Positions 32,214 to 43,189 of a stretch of DNA of 64,000 nt are shown in pieces. Within the stretch, counting starts at the first letter, position 1; every line of letters begins with the position of its first letter. Origin of the DNA: Oscarella lobularis (lineage: Eukaryota > Porifera > Homoscleromorpha > Homosclerophorida > Oscarellidae); the NCBI RefSeq assembly GCF_947507565.1, contig NC_089187.1:1054001-1118000 (forward strand), given 5' to 3'. Under the pieces are notes generated by a model. It was given only the letters and a program-made list of their open reading frames with translations. It made no database searches and had not been told where the DNA came from. The translations under genes and the position numbers were made by a program.

Positions 32214-32516
32214 GTGGGATACATTCGATACCGTTCAATTTTTGTTTCTCTTCGTTTCATTGTTTCACCGATTGCAGTAGGGTTTGGAATTCTTCCGTCG
32301 GGCTACTTGAGAAGAGAAAAATCTTTTTTGGGAAGAAGAGCGCGTCAGTTCCTGTTACTGTATCTTATTCTTTGTGGGGATGTGGAACTGAATCCTGGTC
32401 CCGTTCAATTTCCATGTGATTTGTGTGGTCGTGCTGTGCGTTTAAATGATCGTGGTATTCAGTGTGACTCTTGTAACTCTTGGATTCATGCGAAATGTGA
32501 ACGAAACAAGGTTTAA
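32214..32516 (+). CDS. CR1/L2-like non-LTR retrotransposon ORF, 5' part: 2A peptide and PHD finger
   Basis: The open frame (starting at a GTG; an ATG may lie in an upstream exon) contains LLLYLILCGDVELNPGP. The last eight residues DVELNPGP (32379-32402) fit the 2A consensus D(V/I)ExNPGP, with a hydrophobic run before it. 2A sequences make the ribosome skip the Gly-Pro bond, releasing two products. It is followed at once by a PHD-type zinc finger (CDLCGRAVRLNDRGIQCDSC then NSWIHAKC, 32415-32502). This order is known for CR1/L2-clade retrotransposon ORFs in sponges, molluscs and echinoderms. The frame ends at TAA 32514-32516. The endonuclease and RT are absent, so only the 5' end is left, which is unusual because these elements normally lose their 5' end. 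Confidence 0.75.
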   Translation: MGYIRYRSIFVSLRFIVSPIAVGFGILPSGYLRREKSFLGRRARQFLLLYLILCGDVELNPGPVQFPCDLCGRAVRLNDRGIQCDSCNSWIHAKCERNKV

Positions 32517-32533
32517 TATTTTAACGCTAATTT

Positions 32534-34829
32534 TTCGAAGGACGGCCATCAGCGCGTGAGTACCGTACGTAAAAGACATATATCTTCTAGAAAACGGAAT
32601 AAAGAGCATGCCAAAAAACAAAGGAGCATTTTACGAAATAGATCGGGTTGTTCATGGATTTAAGTTCTCTACGTCAATGACCGAGTCTGATGTGGCTTGC
32701 GCTATCCTTGAAGCGTTTCCTGTTTTGGGGTCGTTGACCTCTCCAAGGTAACAAAATATTCTACTTACTCTGCAGTTATATAGCCGTTACTAAGCACGAC
32801 TCTTGCTTTGAGTTTGTCAAAGTCGTCCGAAACGAAGTTCACTCCCCGCGAGTAGCAGCTGCTCATGAGTGGACAGGAGACGCATTGAAGCATTTTATTG
32901 GCCAGGGTCAAATCTACGTCAGAGCATTGAGTGAGCTGCCAACTGCAGGTATTGTGCATTCGAGTATATGTACTACGCTAACTGCGTTCATAGAGCCAGC
33001 TAAATCAAAGACAGAGCCAGAAGACACTCAAGACAGTAAAGATTCTGGTCAAGAAGTTCTGCCAGATATTGTTGTCGTCACGGACACAACAAATGTTCAG
33101 GCAAATGAGGTAAAATTGCACTGTTTAAGATGTTGCCAGCAGCTAATTTTACGTTCAGAATGAGCCTGACGTTGAAGACGAAATCGAGGAACTGAGCGAG
33201 GTTTCCTTTCAGTCAATGACGTTAGTATATTGTCTCGGTGCAACCTCTGCTTTCATATCAGACGTATGTTACATCTTTAGAAAAAAATTGACCAATTAAC
33301 AGCAGTCTTGGGCGAAGAACCACCTGCAAGAGACAGCGTTAGGCGCCTGCTGCATTCCTGCAACTGGGACGTGAACGAAGCAGGAGAGTTGTTCTTCAAA
33401 AAATCTGATTTATCGGATGACGAAGATAAGGTCACTCACAAGACAAGCGCCTTAGAGCAGTACATCAATCAGTGTACTGACGAAGACGCACCGGGAATTC
33501 GAATTGACATCGACAGAGATGAAGCCATTTTCCCACAGGCACTAGAAATCTATAAATTACGTCAAGCTGAAAGAGATTATCAATATTTTTGCAGGCACTG
33601 GTTGTCTACAAAAATCCGACGGTAGACCTAAAGAAACGTCTGATTTTGCGGGCGAACTTGGTGTCGATCAAGGCGGCCTATCTAAGGAATTTTTAATGCA
33701 CTCAACAAGGCTATTGTGTCAAACGAGAACGGCTTGCAGTTAATTGAAGGTGAAAGGTCTTATGATAGTGCTGTTATGTGTCTTCTGAGTTGAAAATGTG
33801 CAGGACAAGACGACAACAAGTGGCCTGTGCATGACGCTGCGGCCCTTTCATGTGGAATGCATCGTGTTCTTGGTCGAATAATGGGCCACGCAATAACACA
33901 CGGTGCTACAGCACTTCCTGGAGTCTCATCAGCTGCCATCGCGTACTTAATAACGGGAAATGTTGATGACGCAACCAAGAAGCTCGTGTTCGAGGACTGA
34001 ATTGAGGCAAACCATCGAGGCGGTAAGAGCAGACGTTTCAACTTCATGATCTTAATCTGATCGGCAGATTATGCATGCCAACAATGATGACGAAATAAAT
34101 GCAATAGTGACAACAGAAGTGTGGCAGTTACTGTACTGTTCGGGCTTCAACGCCGTTCAAATTACGACAAAAAATGACCTGAGGCCGCACAAGTTGCAAT
34201 AGTTCACGACACACTGTTGAAACGAAAAGGCGAGCTTGATGACATTCGCCTAGGAATGCAGGAGATTATAGACATTCTTGGACGCGATTTGCTCGATTAC
34301 TTAGACAAGAACGACTTAGCACGACTTAGACGTTCCGTCTCTGTTTCCGATGTAAACGTGGAAACTGTCTAATTAACCTATTTAACGGCTATCACAGAAT
34401 TCGAACAACTATTAAGGCTGAAAGCGTCATTGCGCTTATATGCGCAGCATACGGAGCGAAGACGGAGACAGAGCACTCGGCCGCGGCAATTCGAGCCAAA
34501 ACATTCTTTTTGCAGTTCATACGCTCCCTTGATGATTACTACGGTAAGAGGATGCCTACTCGATACACTGTTACTGTCTCATTACGACGTATCTCTGCTG
34601 ATGACGACGTCAATATTGCGGCTCTGCTGCAGTTTTGGACGCGCATCAGCTATATCCCTCCTGCGCAGAAATACCTCGAAGTGGGCTATCAGGAAGGAAA
34701 GGAGACTTTCTCTTAGCACAGACGTGCTTTCAGCTCATCTATCTGCCTGTGGCTCACAAGACGTTTAAAGATTTTGCCAAGGCAGCCCGCGCTAGCATCA
34801 GTAAAGGCCAAGGGTTTGGTCTGTCCTAA
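32534..34829 (+). pseudogene. HECT-type E3 ligase, copy 2, partly decayed
   Basis: Paralogue of the gene at 10410-12789, on the other strand. Blocks in order: FYEIDRVVHGFKFSTSMTES (about 32628-32690, donor at 32750), YIAVTKHDSCFEFVKVV (about 32779), an acidic linker, RDSVRRLLHSCNWDVNEAGE with LSDDED (33330-33425, UBA-like), and the HECT N-lobe LGVDQGGLSKEFL (about 33660). Then DNKWPVHDAAALSCGMHRVL (33811-33870), LPGVSSAAIAYLITG, LKRKGELDDI (34218-34247), and the C-lobe SLAQTCFQLIYLPVAHKTF with its probable catalytic Cys at 34725-34727, ending TAA 34827-34829. Frame breaks occur after SKEF (about 33692) and near 34190, so this copy is probably dead although the C-lobe is intact. Here the C-terminal tail (KGQGFGLS) is closer to the canonical HECT end than in copy 1. 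Confidence 0.72.
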
Positions 34830-35380
34830 TTAAGACATGATTTGAGACGGTTGGCGCTTATCAAAAGTAACGAGTGCGTTGACTTTCACCAATCTTGAAT
34901 AGCAAGAGCACATCATCATTATCAGCAAACCTTACTAAATGCGCCAATTCTCAATGGTTTACCAGATTGCAGACATATCTAAAAGCAAAGTCACAGAATC
35001 GTTAGTACAGTATAAGCCTTAAAATTAAAATACAACGCAGCTTTATCATGACAAGCCTGCAAAGAATATTATTATAATACCAATTTATTTCCAAGTTAAT
35101 AAGATTTATTTTAACGAGATAATAAATGCAAGATTTACTTTGGTTGAAAAAACTTTATTTTCTAATGGAAAGTGGAAAATTACCTTTACGATGTTCATTG
35201 TAGCAAGCAGGAACTCTGAGGTTATAGCCCCAGAATCAAACAGCAGGAGAATAATTATCATAGGAAACGATTTCAATTTTCCTCTCTTTGTACAGCAAAC
35301 AGCGTTAGTCCTTACAAGGTAATTTGGCAAAATTTAATCAGGCAAAATTGAATCAACTTTCTTGATCAAAACTTTACAGC
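34830..35380. other. No gene seen
   Basis: AT-rich; short ORFs without motifs. Confidence 0.45.
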
Positions 35381-35488
35381 CCCACGCGGTGCAGCCTTGA
35401 TAACGCTAATCAAACGCAAGAAAACCCTTACCCTAACGAAACAGCAACCATTACTGACGCCCGCGCATAGCGCGGGCAAACGAACTTG
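35381..35488 (+). mobile_element. Helitron-like 3' end, copy A
   Basis: Sequence with ttgataacgctaatcaaacg leads to a GC hairpin (gcccgcgc 35459-35466, gcgcgggc 35470-35477) followed 7 nt later by CTTG. The layout of a 3' hairpin plus a CTRR-like end matches Helitrons, though CTTG departs from CTRR. A sister end lies at 38860-38981. Confidence 0.4.
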
Positions 35489-36072
35489 TCTTTTTTAAGA
35501 CTAATTATGTTTGCTACTGAGTCCGTCACTATTAGAGCGCTGAATATAAGGCAATTTTCTGTCGAGATTACTTCTAATGATAGCTTGGACAATTATCTTG
35601 GCTTAAGGAACTGGCAAGTTTGGATATGATCCAAAATAATTCCCATTGACTCTCTTTTAATCGGAAAATCGTTAACCTTTTGGAAAAATTGTGAAACTGC
35701 TTCTTTATCTCAGGAGAAGGACAATTTGGCACGGTTACTGAAAGTTGTAATTTGTTTCTAAACAAAAGAAAATTCTCGATAATCGAATTAGAATAAAAGT
35801 CTCAAACGTAAATGCATCTACATCAAAATGAAATATATTTTTGCATGTCTAGACCGAGAGGAGGTCAACCCAAGGGAACTTGAAAAAGAAGCTGAACTGC
35901 TTGTCAAGCTCGGTGTGCATGAAGGTTGTCGTCTCCAAAGAAGTATAACAATTGAAAGCAAGTTAAAAATTTATTACAAAGGAACGGGTGTTTAGTGCGT
36001 TCTTCGCGATATGGCAGAAAGAACATTTTTGTCTGCAAAGGACAGCGATTAAGGAGAGAGGGATATGAAACT
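35489..36072. other. No clear gene
   Basis: A short plus-strand run near 35852-35905 (REEVNPRELEKEAELLVKLG) may be an upstream exon of the ORF at 36120 but is not recognised. Confidence 0.35.
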
Positions 36073-37105
36073 CCCCTCTCACGTGACTATTCCCTGGTAC
36101 CAGCCGTGTGGCACTATCGATGGACGATCTCCGAAGAGTCCAGGAAGGAGTTCTAGCCGAGAATTCAACTACTGCGCGTTCGTCACGTTATTTGATGATG
36201 CGAGAGACTGCCGAATTGCTCATTAGAGGAAGATCGACGGAGACAGCGATTTCCTTAGCCAGGAGCATCCTTTCCGCCATCGAAGACTGGACCTAAGCGC
36301 CGTTCCATCGGACCATGGCGCGAAAGTGCACAGAGGACGTTTCACCGCGTCAGAATGACCACTCTGCCGCCGCTGTGGAGGACACTGCTGAAAGAATGTG
36401 AATTGGCCACTTCCGACCCTTTTTTGCCTCAGACAATAAACCAAAAAGGCTATGTACCATATAAATTATTACAGCAATACGGCAAAACCTCAACGCAGGA
36501 GTCATTGATTTTTAGCCAGTGCCTCCAATCTATTGCATAATATCCTGGCAGGGAGACAGACATGGTCACGTGAGGTGTCATCGGGGAAAAGCGTTCTGTA
36601 TACTCTTTAAGACGCAGGCACGAAAGGAGGACCACTAATATTTTAGCGGAAAATAAAATAGCTGCAACAGTAGGATTGGATGCGAAAGATGTAAGAGAGT
36701 GGCTTCTGGAGGGTGCAAAACATGGACGACAGGACACGCCCAAAACGACCAAAAATCGCTCATTCCGTAGCAAGGGATAAAGCGACGATTATATACTTAG
36801 TTGATAAACGTAGCAGAGTGCCTTAGACAACATTTCCCTTAACTGGCACGATGCTTCGAGTAGCGAGGAAAGCCCAGGAGGGTGCAAAGCGTACTCTTCA
36901 CCAAAAAGGGCATGTTCGTGGCATCAGGACAACTTCTACTGCGTTCCAACGCGACAATTGTGCACCGCATAGAGCTTCGAAGCATTTCTCGACCAACTTC
37001 GAGTTCCTTACCTATTTCGGTGACTGAGTAGGACGCGTTACGTAAATCGTATCCGGCGAATGACAGCTACACGGCTGGTACCAGGGAATAGTCACGTGAG
37101 AGGGG
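36073..37105. mobile_element. TIR element carrying an uncharacterised ORF
   Basis: Perfect 37-bp terminal inverted repeats (36073-36109, beginning CCCCTCTCACGTGACTATTC, and 37069-37105) bound a 1033-bp unit. No target duplication was found at these limits, so the true ends may lie further out. Related end sequence recurs at about 47880-47935 before the second copy of the ORF. Confidence 0.65.
36120..36780 (+). pseudogene. Uncharacterised TE-associated protein, copy 1
   Basis: From ATG 36120 the frame reads MDDLRRVQEGVLAENSTTAR ... ETAISLARSILSAIEDW and stops at 36294-36296. A second block (36355-36540) contains NQKGYVPYKLLQQYGKTSTQ then ESLIFSQCLQSIA. The first block aligns with 47946-48100 and the second with about 48420-48490, so the two loci carry the same protein family. 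The GY(V/L)P(Y/F)KLL signature and layout remind me of a long uncharacterised ORF common in cnidarian and sponge genomes. Frame breaks make this copy defective. Confidence 0.5.
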
Positions 37106-38859
37106 GACGGTCTGGACGCACTCTGTAGAAAGCCGTGTGCAGATCAAGTGGTTTTTCGAACCAAGCGTTCCAATCACACGTCTCGATAGGAATTAGGACA
37201 CATGTACACTGATTGGACGCGGACCTAACTTCGTTAACAAATGTACCTTCCCCTAGTGGGCACTCCTACTCGATAAAACGCTCGCGGAAGTACCTAAACG
37301 AAGGAAATCTCTTTCCGGGTGTACGGACATCGTTGCGCGAACGTCGGATGAAGGCCCGCAAGAAGTCTGTCTGAGCTTTTTCCCAATCGCTGATGTGCTC
37401 TCGGGTTCTCTGATAGCTCAGCTGTTGCAGAACAAGGAACAGATACTGGATGAAAAGTATATCTACCGTTCGCTGGAATATGGCGATATTAAGTTTTCAT
37501 TCAGAAGGGGTGTTTCCTCAATACTTGGAGCAATAAATTTATTACAAAGCAGATTTCTGCGCATTCGTATCACGACTTCTCATAAAGACTCGATTTGCTA
37601 GAGTCAGTTCTGCCTCCACAGCAGCAAGATCAAAGCGATGACATTCAGCAACTTTACGTTTCAAACCGCTTCTTGAGCGGAGCGTCTGAATAGGGGTCTT
37701 CTGAACCCGCCCATGCAACTTTGAGATCAGAAATTTTGCTCTTCAGAGCGGAGAGACCGCTGCGAAGTGTCTGATGAAACGTTTCGACGGCTTCAACTCC
37801 TTTAAACATCGATTCGCGACTACATCTAATGTAGTGCTGAAGTCTTTAATCGCTTCGCCGACGGATCAAGAAACGTTGGATCAGAGAGCTTTCTTTACCT
37901 CTAAAAGCGGCGGCGGTCGTGGAGGAGATCAAATTGGAAACAAAGCTAAAGTTTGTTACTTGATCTTTCTGAAGGAGGTACTGAACGGGTTTGGCAAATG
38001 CTGCAAACGAGAAAATGGTCAGCACTCCAAAGCGAAAGACTGTGCACTCCCTCTCTCTGCAGAAGCGCGGAACAGAACGGCTAGGTTTGCGCTAGGCATA
38101 CGCGCAATAGCTTCTTCCTCAACAGAGCAGCCGAGAACTTGCGAGAACTGACAGTGCGCCGCATTTCAACCAGGAAATCAAAGGGGACAGCGCAGGCAAT
38201 TGCGGTAGATGAGCAACACCGCGAAACGTTTCTCGTGCTAATCGCGATTTTCTCTATTGCAATGCTTCCCTGCAGTTCTTCGCGTAAGACTGCGCCCTGA
38301 TTAGAGGACCAAACGCGCCGCGTAGCGTTCGAACACGTAGGTCTTAAGGTGTTTACTCTCTCCTTTCGCCTATCATCGGGGAAAGAGTTGTTTTTTTGTA
38401 CCGTACGTCCTTGCGCAATGCAAACGATAAAGGAGCAGGAGTCGGCATTCGGCGTCGTTTGTCGCTCAAAAATCCATGCATCGTGTCTGAATCTACTAAC
38501 TTTTCTTCTTTCAAATGTTGACAAACGTCTGGACCTCCGGAGAGGATGTCTCGACTTCATGCCTATCATCGGACGAACTGGCCAGGCGTAGTCTCTTTTG
38601 ACTACTCTCGTCAACTAGGTAGGCAATCTAAAATCCTGCATTACCCACGGGCAATTCTACGTTGGCTGCAGCAGAGTCTCATCCAACAACACACTTTACA
38701 TCTTCTCCGAGAACGACACAACAAAAAATGTTGTTTATACCGAAATCCTTTCAACGTAAGTCTTATATTTATAATTCTATAACATAAAATATCTTGCTTA
38801 CCAAAATCATATTCTCCGCCCATCCTCTCTATTTTATATCATATAGTTACGTACACAAT
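37106..38859. other. Unassigned
   Basis: Contains overlapping open frames on both strands (minus 38614-38081, plus 37774-38151). A minus-strand helical stretch (about 37800-37660, ending KSKISDLKVAWAGSEDP) looks coding-like, but no family could be named. Confidence 0.3.
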
Positions 38860-38981
38860 TTTATGGGCTGCAAGCGTTCGAACCTCCACGTGCCTGGATA
38901 ACGCTAATCGAACAAAAAAACTACCCAAACGAAAAAGCAACAGGAAGTAACGCCCGCGCTACGCGCGGGCAACCGAGCTAG
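38860..38981 (+). mobile_element. Helitron-like 3' end, copy B
   Basis: Shares ggataacgctaatcgaac with copy A, then a hairpin (gcccgcgc 38952-38959, gcgcgggc 38963-38970) followed by aaccgag and CTAG (38978-38981), with T next. Hairpin, CTRR end and following T are the Helitron 3' signature. No Rep/helicase gene is present between A and B, so a non-autonomous copy is inferred. Confidence 0.5.
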
Positions 38982-39069
38982 TCACCTGGATTATCTCAAG
39001 AGACGCTTTGCTTGTGAGTGTTAAACTATAAAGCCATTTCCTGACGTAGATATTATTGAAAAACGAAGT

Positions 39070-39425
39070 GGAAATGTTGAAGTATAGGGGACCGGGCCGT
39101 GTTTCACGGTGCCGGCACCGTCTCCTCCCTGTCATCCATGTTGGGAATTATACGGGTCCGCATTCCGCTCTATATATAGAACCTGGCACCGTTTCATTCG
39201 GGTCCACCAGACGCCATTCCTATATATAGAAGCGTGGACCGCGTTATTCGGGGCCAAACGTCGCGTCTCTATATAGGACGCTGGACCCGAAAAACACGGG
39301 GCCAAACGAAGCGTCTCTATATAGGACGCTGGACCCGGAATACACGGGGCCAAACAAAATAAGAATTTTGTATGGAGTCCCCGGATTGGGGACCCGTACA
39401 ACACGGGGCCAAACAAATTGAGTCT
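39070..39425 (+). repeat. Left TIR of Merlin element
   Basis: Long terminal inverted repeat with internal tandem units built on acacggggccaaac. Confidence 0.85.
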
Positions 39426-39789
39426 ATATATAGCAGCAGGTTTTTTATACGGGACAACAGCATGAGACCCGAACAACACGGAGCCAACTGGGGACAAACC
39501 TGGGTCAACGGACATGCAGTTTTAATGATACGGGACCGTTCCCCGAATAACACGGGGCCAGGGGCCATCACACGAATTTCCTCGTCTGTACGAGTAATAC
39601 GGGTCCTAAGGCCTTCGAAGAACGTAAGGCACGCGTGAATAGTTTCGATCTCCCACGGGAGTTACTTGGCTTTACGCTAGGTGACTCAAAGCAAGAAGAC
39701 TATACGCAAAACTCGCGAAAATGGCGAGAAGAAGCCAGAAAACAGGTAACAGCACACTCAAAACGGCTTTGTTCGTAGAACTTTGTCCT

Positions 39790-40986
39790 GGCTTACTCGA
39801 TCACGTCGCTCCCTCAAGTAGTTCAGAAGAGATAGAGGCCAGCGATGGACTTCATGATGTACTCGAAAGCCTTGTTGCCATCGCTCCGTCCTTTTTCGTC
39901 TCGGCCGAATCGCTCTCTCCACATGATCTCTTCAACCGTAGTTTTCGCGTTTTGAGCTTTCGTACGCTGCTCTTTCGTTTTTCCTGGGCGCATGTTTTCC
40001 ACCGCGAGCTTGACTCTTTTCCAATAATCTTTTATCTCGTCCGTTGCAGGTATCCCGACGACAAACTGACGCGTCGATTAATCAGAATTTTGAGCGGCGA
40101 CTCGGAGATCGCCGGCAGCGACGTCCGCCGAATGTCCAGTGCAGATTATTGCCGTACCTTCGCAGGTATGCTCCGCGATCGTCGAAAGTAGTGCCTCTGC
40201 TTCCACGTTTGCTGTAATTTCCACGTAGGATTGCTGCAGACGCGGATCATACAACGCAACGACGTACTTCTCCTCGCCTTCCGTCTACTCAAATATTGAT
40301 TTTTTCGAAAATGGATGCAGTTAGCATTTTTTACGTACCGAACTATTGATTGTGACGACTTTTGAGTGAAGGAAGACTTTCAGCCCGTGCCCGCCAAGGA
40401 ATATTTTACTGCGGTTTTTAGAAATGATTCCACTGCAGACTTCTCTAATCATTTCATAGTAGGATAGTGCGGCTTTCGCCGAAATCGGGTTCGACAGAAA
40501 CTTTCCTAAGCCACTCACAGGCGTTTCATTAGCCCATGCGTAAGTAAGTTGTAGCATCTATGGAAGACCTAACTTTGAATCGGCGAAAAGTGATCCCTGG
40601 CGAATGGACTTTTTTCGCCGGCACTGTGCTGCTGGGCATCTCCAAGTAAAGCCGTCCTTTACGTCGGTGCGCCGATTCCAATGCATTTCTTCCCCGCAAT
40701 CGCATCTTCGTGCTTTTGCGAGAAGGCTGTTGTCTTTGTAGAAATTGACCGTTTTCTCTATTGTTTTCAGAGCATCCACTGCTTCTGCATTCATGTTCAG
40801 GGCAAAATGTCGATCCGAAATGGCAACTTGGCAGACGTCGAGCCAAAAATGCCCGCGCGCGGACAGCGCGGACATTTTTCCGCCCAGACGCTTTCTCCGC
40901 CCAAAAGAGTCTGATCGGCTAATTTCGCTGCAGCTTCGATCTACTTCCGTATGACGTTTCCGTTCACGTTCGCGACGTAGGGACAA
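39790..40986 (-). pseudogene. Merlin (IS1595/ISXO2-like) transposase, minus-strand copy
   Basis: From ATG 40984-40986 the frame carries the N-terminal zinc-binding region (CDCGEEMHW, WRCPAAQCRRKKSIRQGSLF, 40720-40590). It continues in the next frame (40557-40321) with LTYAWANETPVSGLGKF and YYEMIREVC. Further blocks follow to about 39790: EEKYVVALYDPRLQQSYVEI, EIKDYWKRVKLAVENM and EEIMWRERFGRDEKG. This is the Merlin order (zinc domain, then ISXO2-like DDE domain), but the catalytic stretch is broken and some acidic residues are not seen in frame. It diverges in sequence from the plus-strand copy. Confidence 0.75.
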
Positions 40987-41052
40987 AAGAAAGCGCGCTT
41001 TAGGACCTGCTATTTTACTGGCTTCGTTGCTTCAGTGTTGGTGGCGTGAAGA

Positions 41053-42020
41053 ATGCTACGACAACTCGCTAACGCGGCAGGATCGTTGGGAGTCGCTATC
41101 GATTTTCTAAAACAGCGTAAACGTCTAAGGTTACCTGCACTCATTGCCAGAAAGACAAAACTTGGACAAAGGATGAAACGAAGGGAGATGGTTTTTTTCT
41201 GGCGCATCCCAACGTGTCGAAAAAAGACCTCAATTCGACATGGATCTTTCTTTTCGAAATCGAAGCTCACCTTACCCACGTGCGTCGAGCTCTTATTTTG
41301 CTGGGCAGCCAACGTTCCTGTCACTCATATTCGGTCATAATGTGGCGCCCAAGTTTCTGTCAAAACTGCATTCGATTTCTATAACTTCTTGCGAGAAGTG
41401 TGCAGTAGCCAGCTACTTGGCGAGCCTATTCTTTTCGGTGGACCAGGCGTTATCGTACAAATAGACGAATCGCTCTTTGATCATAACAGTAAAGTAAGCT
41501 GCAACGATATTGGTTCTTGTATATTGCAGCATTTTGCCTATAAGTATAGTAACAAAGAGGTCGTGCGCCTGCTCGTATTCCACAGTGGGTATTTAGAATG
41601 TATGACACCCAAATGAAACAGGGTTATATGACGCTGGTTCCCTCTCGAAATGCTTTGACGCTACTGCCCATTATTGAGGAGCACACGCTGCCTGGAAGTA
41701 TAATACATTCGGACAGGTGGGCAGCATACCGACAGGTAGCTCGATTGCCAACTGTGGTGGCTCATGAGACGGTGAACCACCGACGTCACTTTGTGGACCC
41801 AACAACAGGAGCGCACACCCAGGCAATAGAATCCTATTGGGCTCGTGCCAAAGCAAAACTGAAACGAATGATGGGGACAACAAAAGAAATGCTGCCGTCT
41901 TACTTAGATGAATTTATGTGGAAAGCGAGGCATTGCAGAAACGCAAATGGGCAAATCGATGATGCCGTCGTCTTGTCAAAAATGATAAGCGCAATAGCAA
42001 AGGAAAATCCGGTAATGTAA
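41053..42020 (+). CDS. Merlin (ISXO2-like) transposase, plus-strand copy
   Basis: Blocks in order: CRKKTSIRHGSFFSKSKLTL (41216-41277, N-terminal zinc region, only partly preserved), LREVCSSQLLGEPI (about 41385), GGPGVIVQIDESLFDH (first catalytic Asp near 41464), then after a frame change LPIIEEHTLPGSIIHSDRWA (second Asp near 41714) and HTQAIESYWARAKAKLKRMM (third acidic residue near 41830), ending TAA 42018-42020. These are the hallmarks of the IS1595-type DDE domain of Merlin transposases. Small frame changes near 41340 and 41595 may be introns or breaks. This is the better preserved of the two copies. Confidence 0.8.
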
Positions 42021-42169
42021 TGTTATGGATTTTACTCGGACTGATAAACTCGTCTTTTCGGTGTACTTTTCGTGGCTGTTTTCGATTTTCGCTTGTTAGA
42101 AAATTAAAGAGAGAATGTGATGACCCTATGCGTGTTTGAAGCATTGCTGCACCCCTATTGTCCCTTGCC

Positions 42170-42600
42170 GGCCCCGTGTAGTACGGGTCGCAATCCGGGG
42201 ACTCCATTGAAAAATCTTATCTCTTTTTGTTTGGCCCTGTGTTGTACGGGACCCCAATCCGGGGACTCCAAACAAAAATCCTATTTTGTATCTCTTTTTG
42301 TTTGGCCACGTGTTGTACGGGTCCCCAATCCGGGGACTCCAAACAAAAATCTTATTTTGTTTGGCCCCGTGTTTTCCGGGTCCAGCGTCCTATATAGAGA
42401 CGCGATGTTTGGCCCCGAATAACGCGGTCCACGCTTCTATATATAGGAATGGCGTCTGGTGAATCCGAATGAAACGGTGCCAGGTTCTAGAAATACATAG
42501 AGCGGAATGCGGACCCGTATAATTCCCAACATGGATGCCAGGGAGGAGACGGTGCCGGCACCGTGAAACACGGCCCGGTCTCCTATACTTCAACATTTCC
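42170..42600 (-). repeat. Right TIR of Merlin element
   Basis: Reverse complement of the left TIR with about three copies of the ccaatccggggactcc unit. Confidence 0.85.
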
Positions 42601-42834
42601 AAACGAAGTTCCTTGCCTTCTTTTAACTTATGTTATTTTCCTAATTCAGGATGACGTCCAAGTCGGCATCTTGAGAAACAACGAGCAAAAGGGAGAGATT
42701 TCGCGACTTGTATGTTGCTACATAGTCAACGACTTGCGCATCCCTTTTTATTACATCTATGCCCAGACCCTCTCAGCAAGTAGCGCGCGCGGGGAGGGTC
42801 TGGGTTTCAGAGGCTAGTACCTCTCGTGCTTTGT

Positions 42835-43090
42835 CTCCTCTCGCTGGTCTCGCATCGTCTCGTCTTGCATCGCCTCGTCTCGCATCGCCTCGTCCCGCAT
42901 CGCTTCGTCTCGCATCGCCTCGTCCCGCGTCGCTTCGTCTTGCATCGCCTCTCGCGAGTCTCGCATCGCCTCGCATCGCATCGCCTCGTCTCGCATCGCC
43001 TCGCATCGCATCGCCTCGTCTCGCATCGCCTCGTCTCGCATCGCCTCTCGCGGGTCTCGCATCGTCTCACGTCGCGAGCCTCGACTTGTC
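42835..43090. repeat. TCTCGCATCGCCTCG low-complexity array
   Basis: Five- to fifteen-base units of ctcgtctcgcatcgc repeated. Open in several frames on both strands, giving spurious arginine/serine-rich ORFs. Confidence 0.9.
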
Positions 43091-43189
43091 TCTCGCGGGT
43101 ATCACCTCGTTTCGCCTGTTTCGCCTTGCCCCTAGATCTCGCAGCCTCATTCGACTAGAGCCGCGGGCAAAATACCTGTCGGCTGGTCA

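Larger units (their letters stand above)
39070..42600. mobile_element. Merlin transposon with long TIRs
   Basis: The element starts GGAAATGTTGAAGTATAGG and ends with the reverse complement. It is flanked by the exact 9-bp duplication AAACGAAGT (39061-39069 and 42601-42609), as expected for Merlin (8-9 bp). TIRs of about 350-430 bp contain sub-repeats whose copy number differs between sides: the left has two copies of gcgtctctatataggacgct and one of ccccggattggggacc, the right has one and about three. Inside are two Merlin transposase genes pointing outward. Confidence 0.92.
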
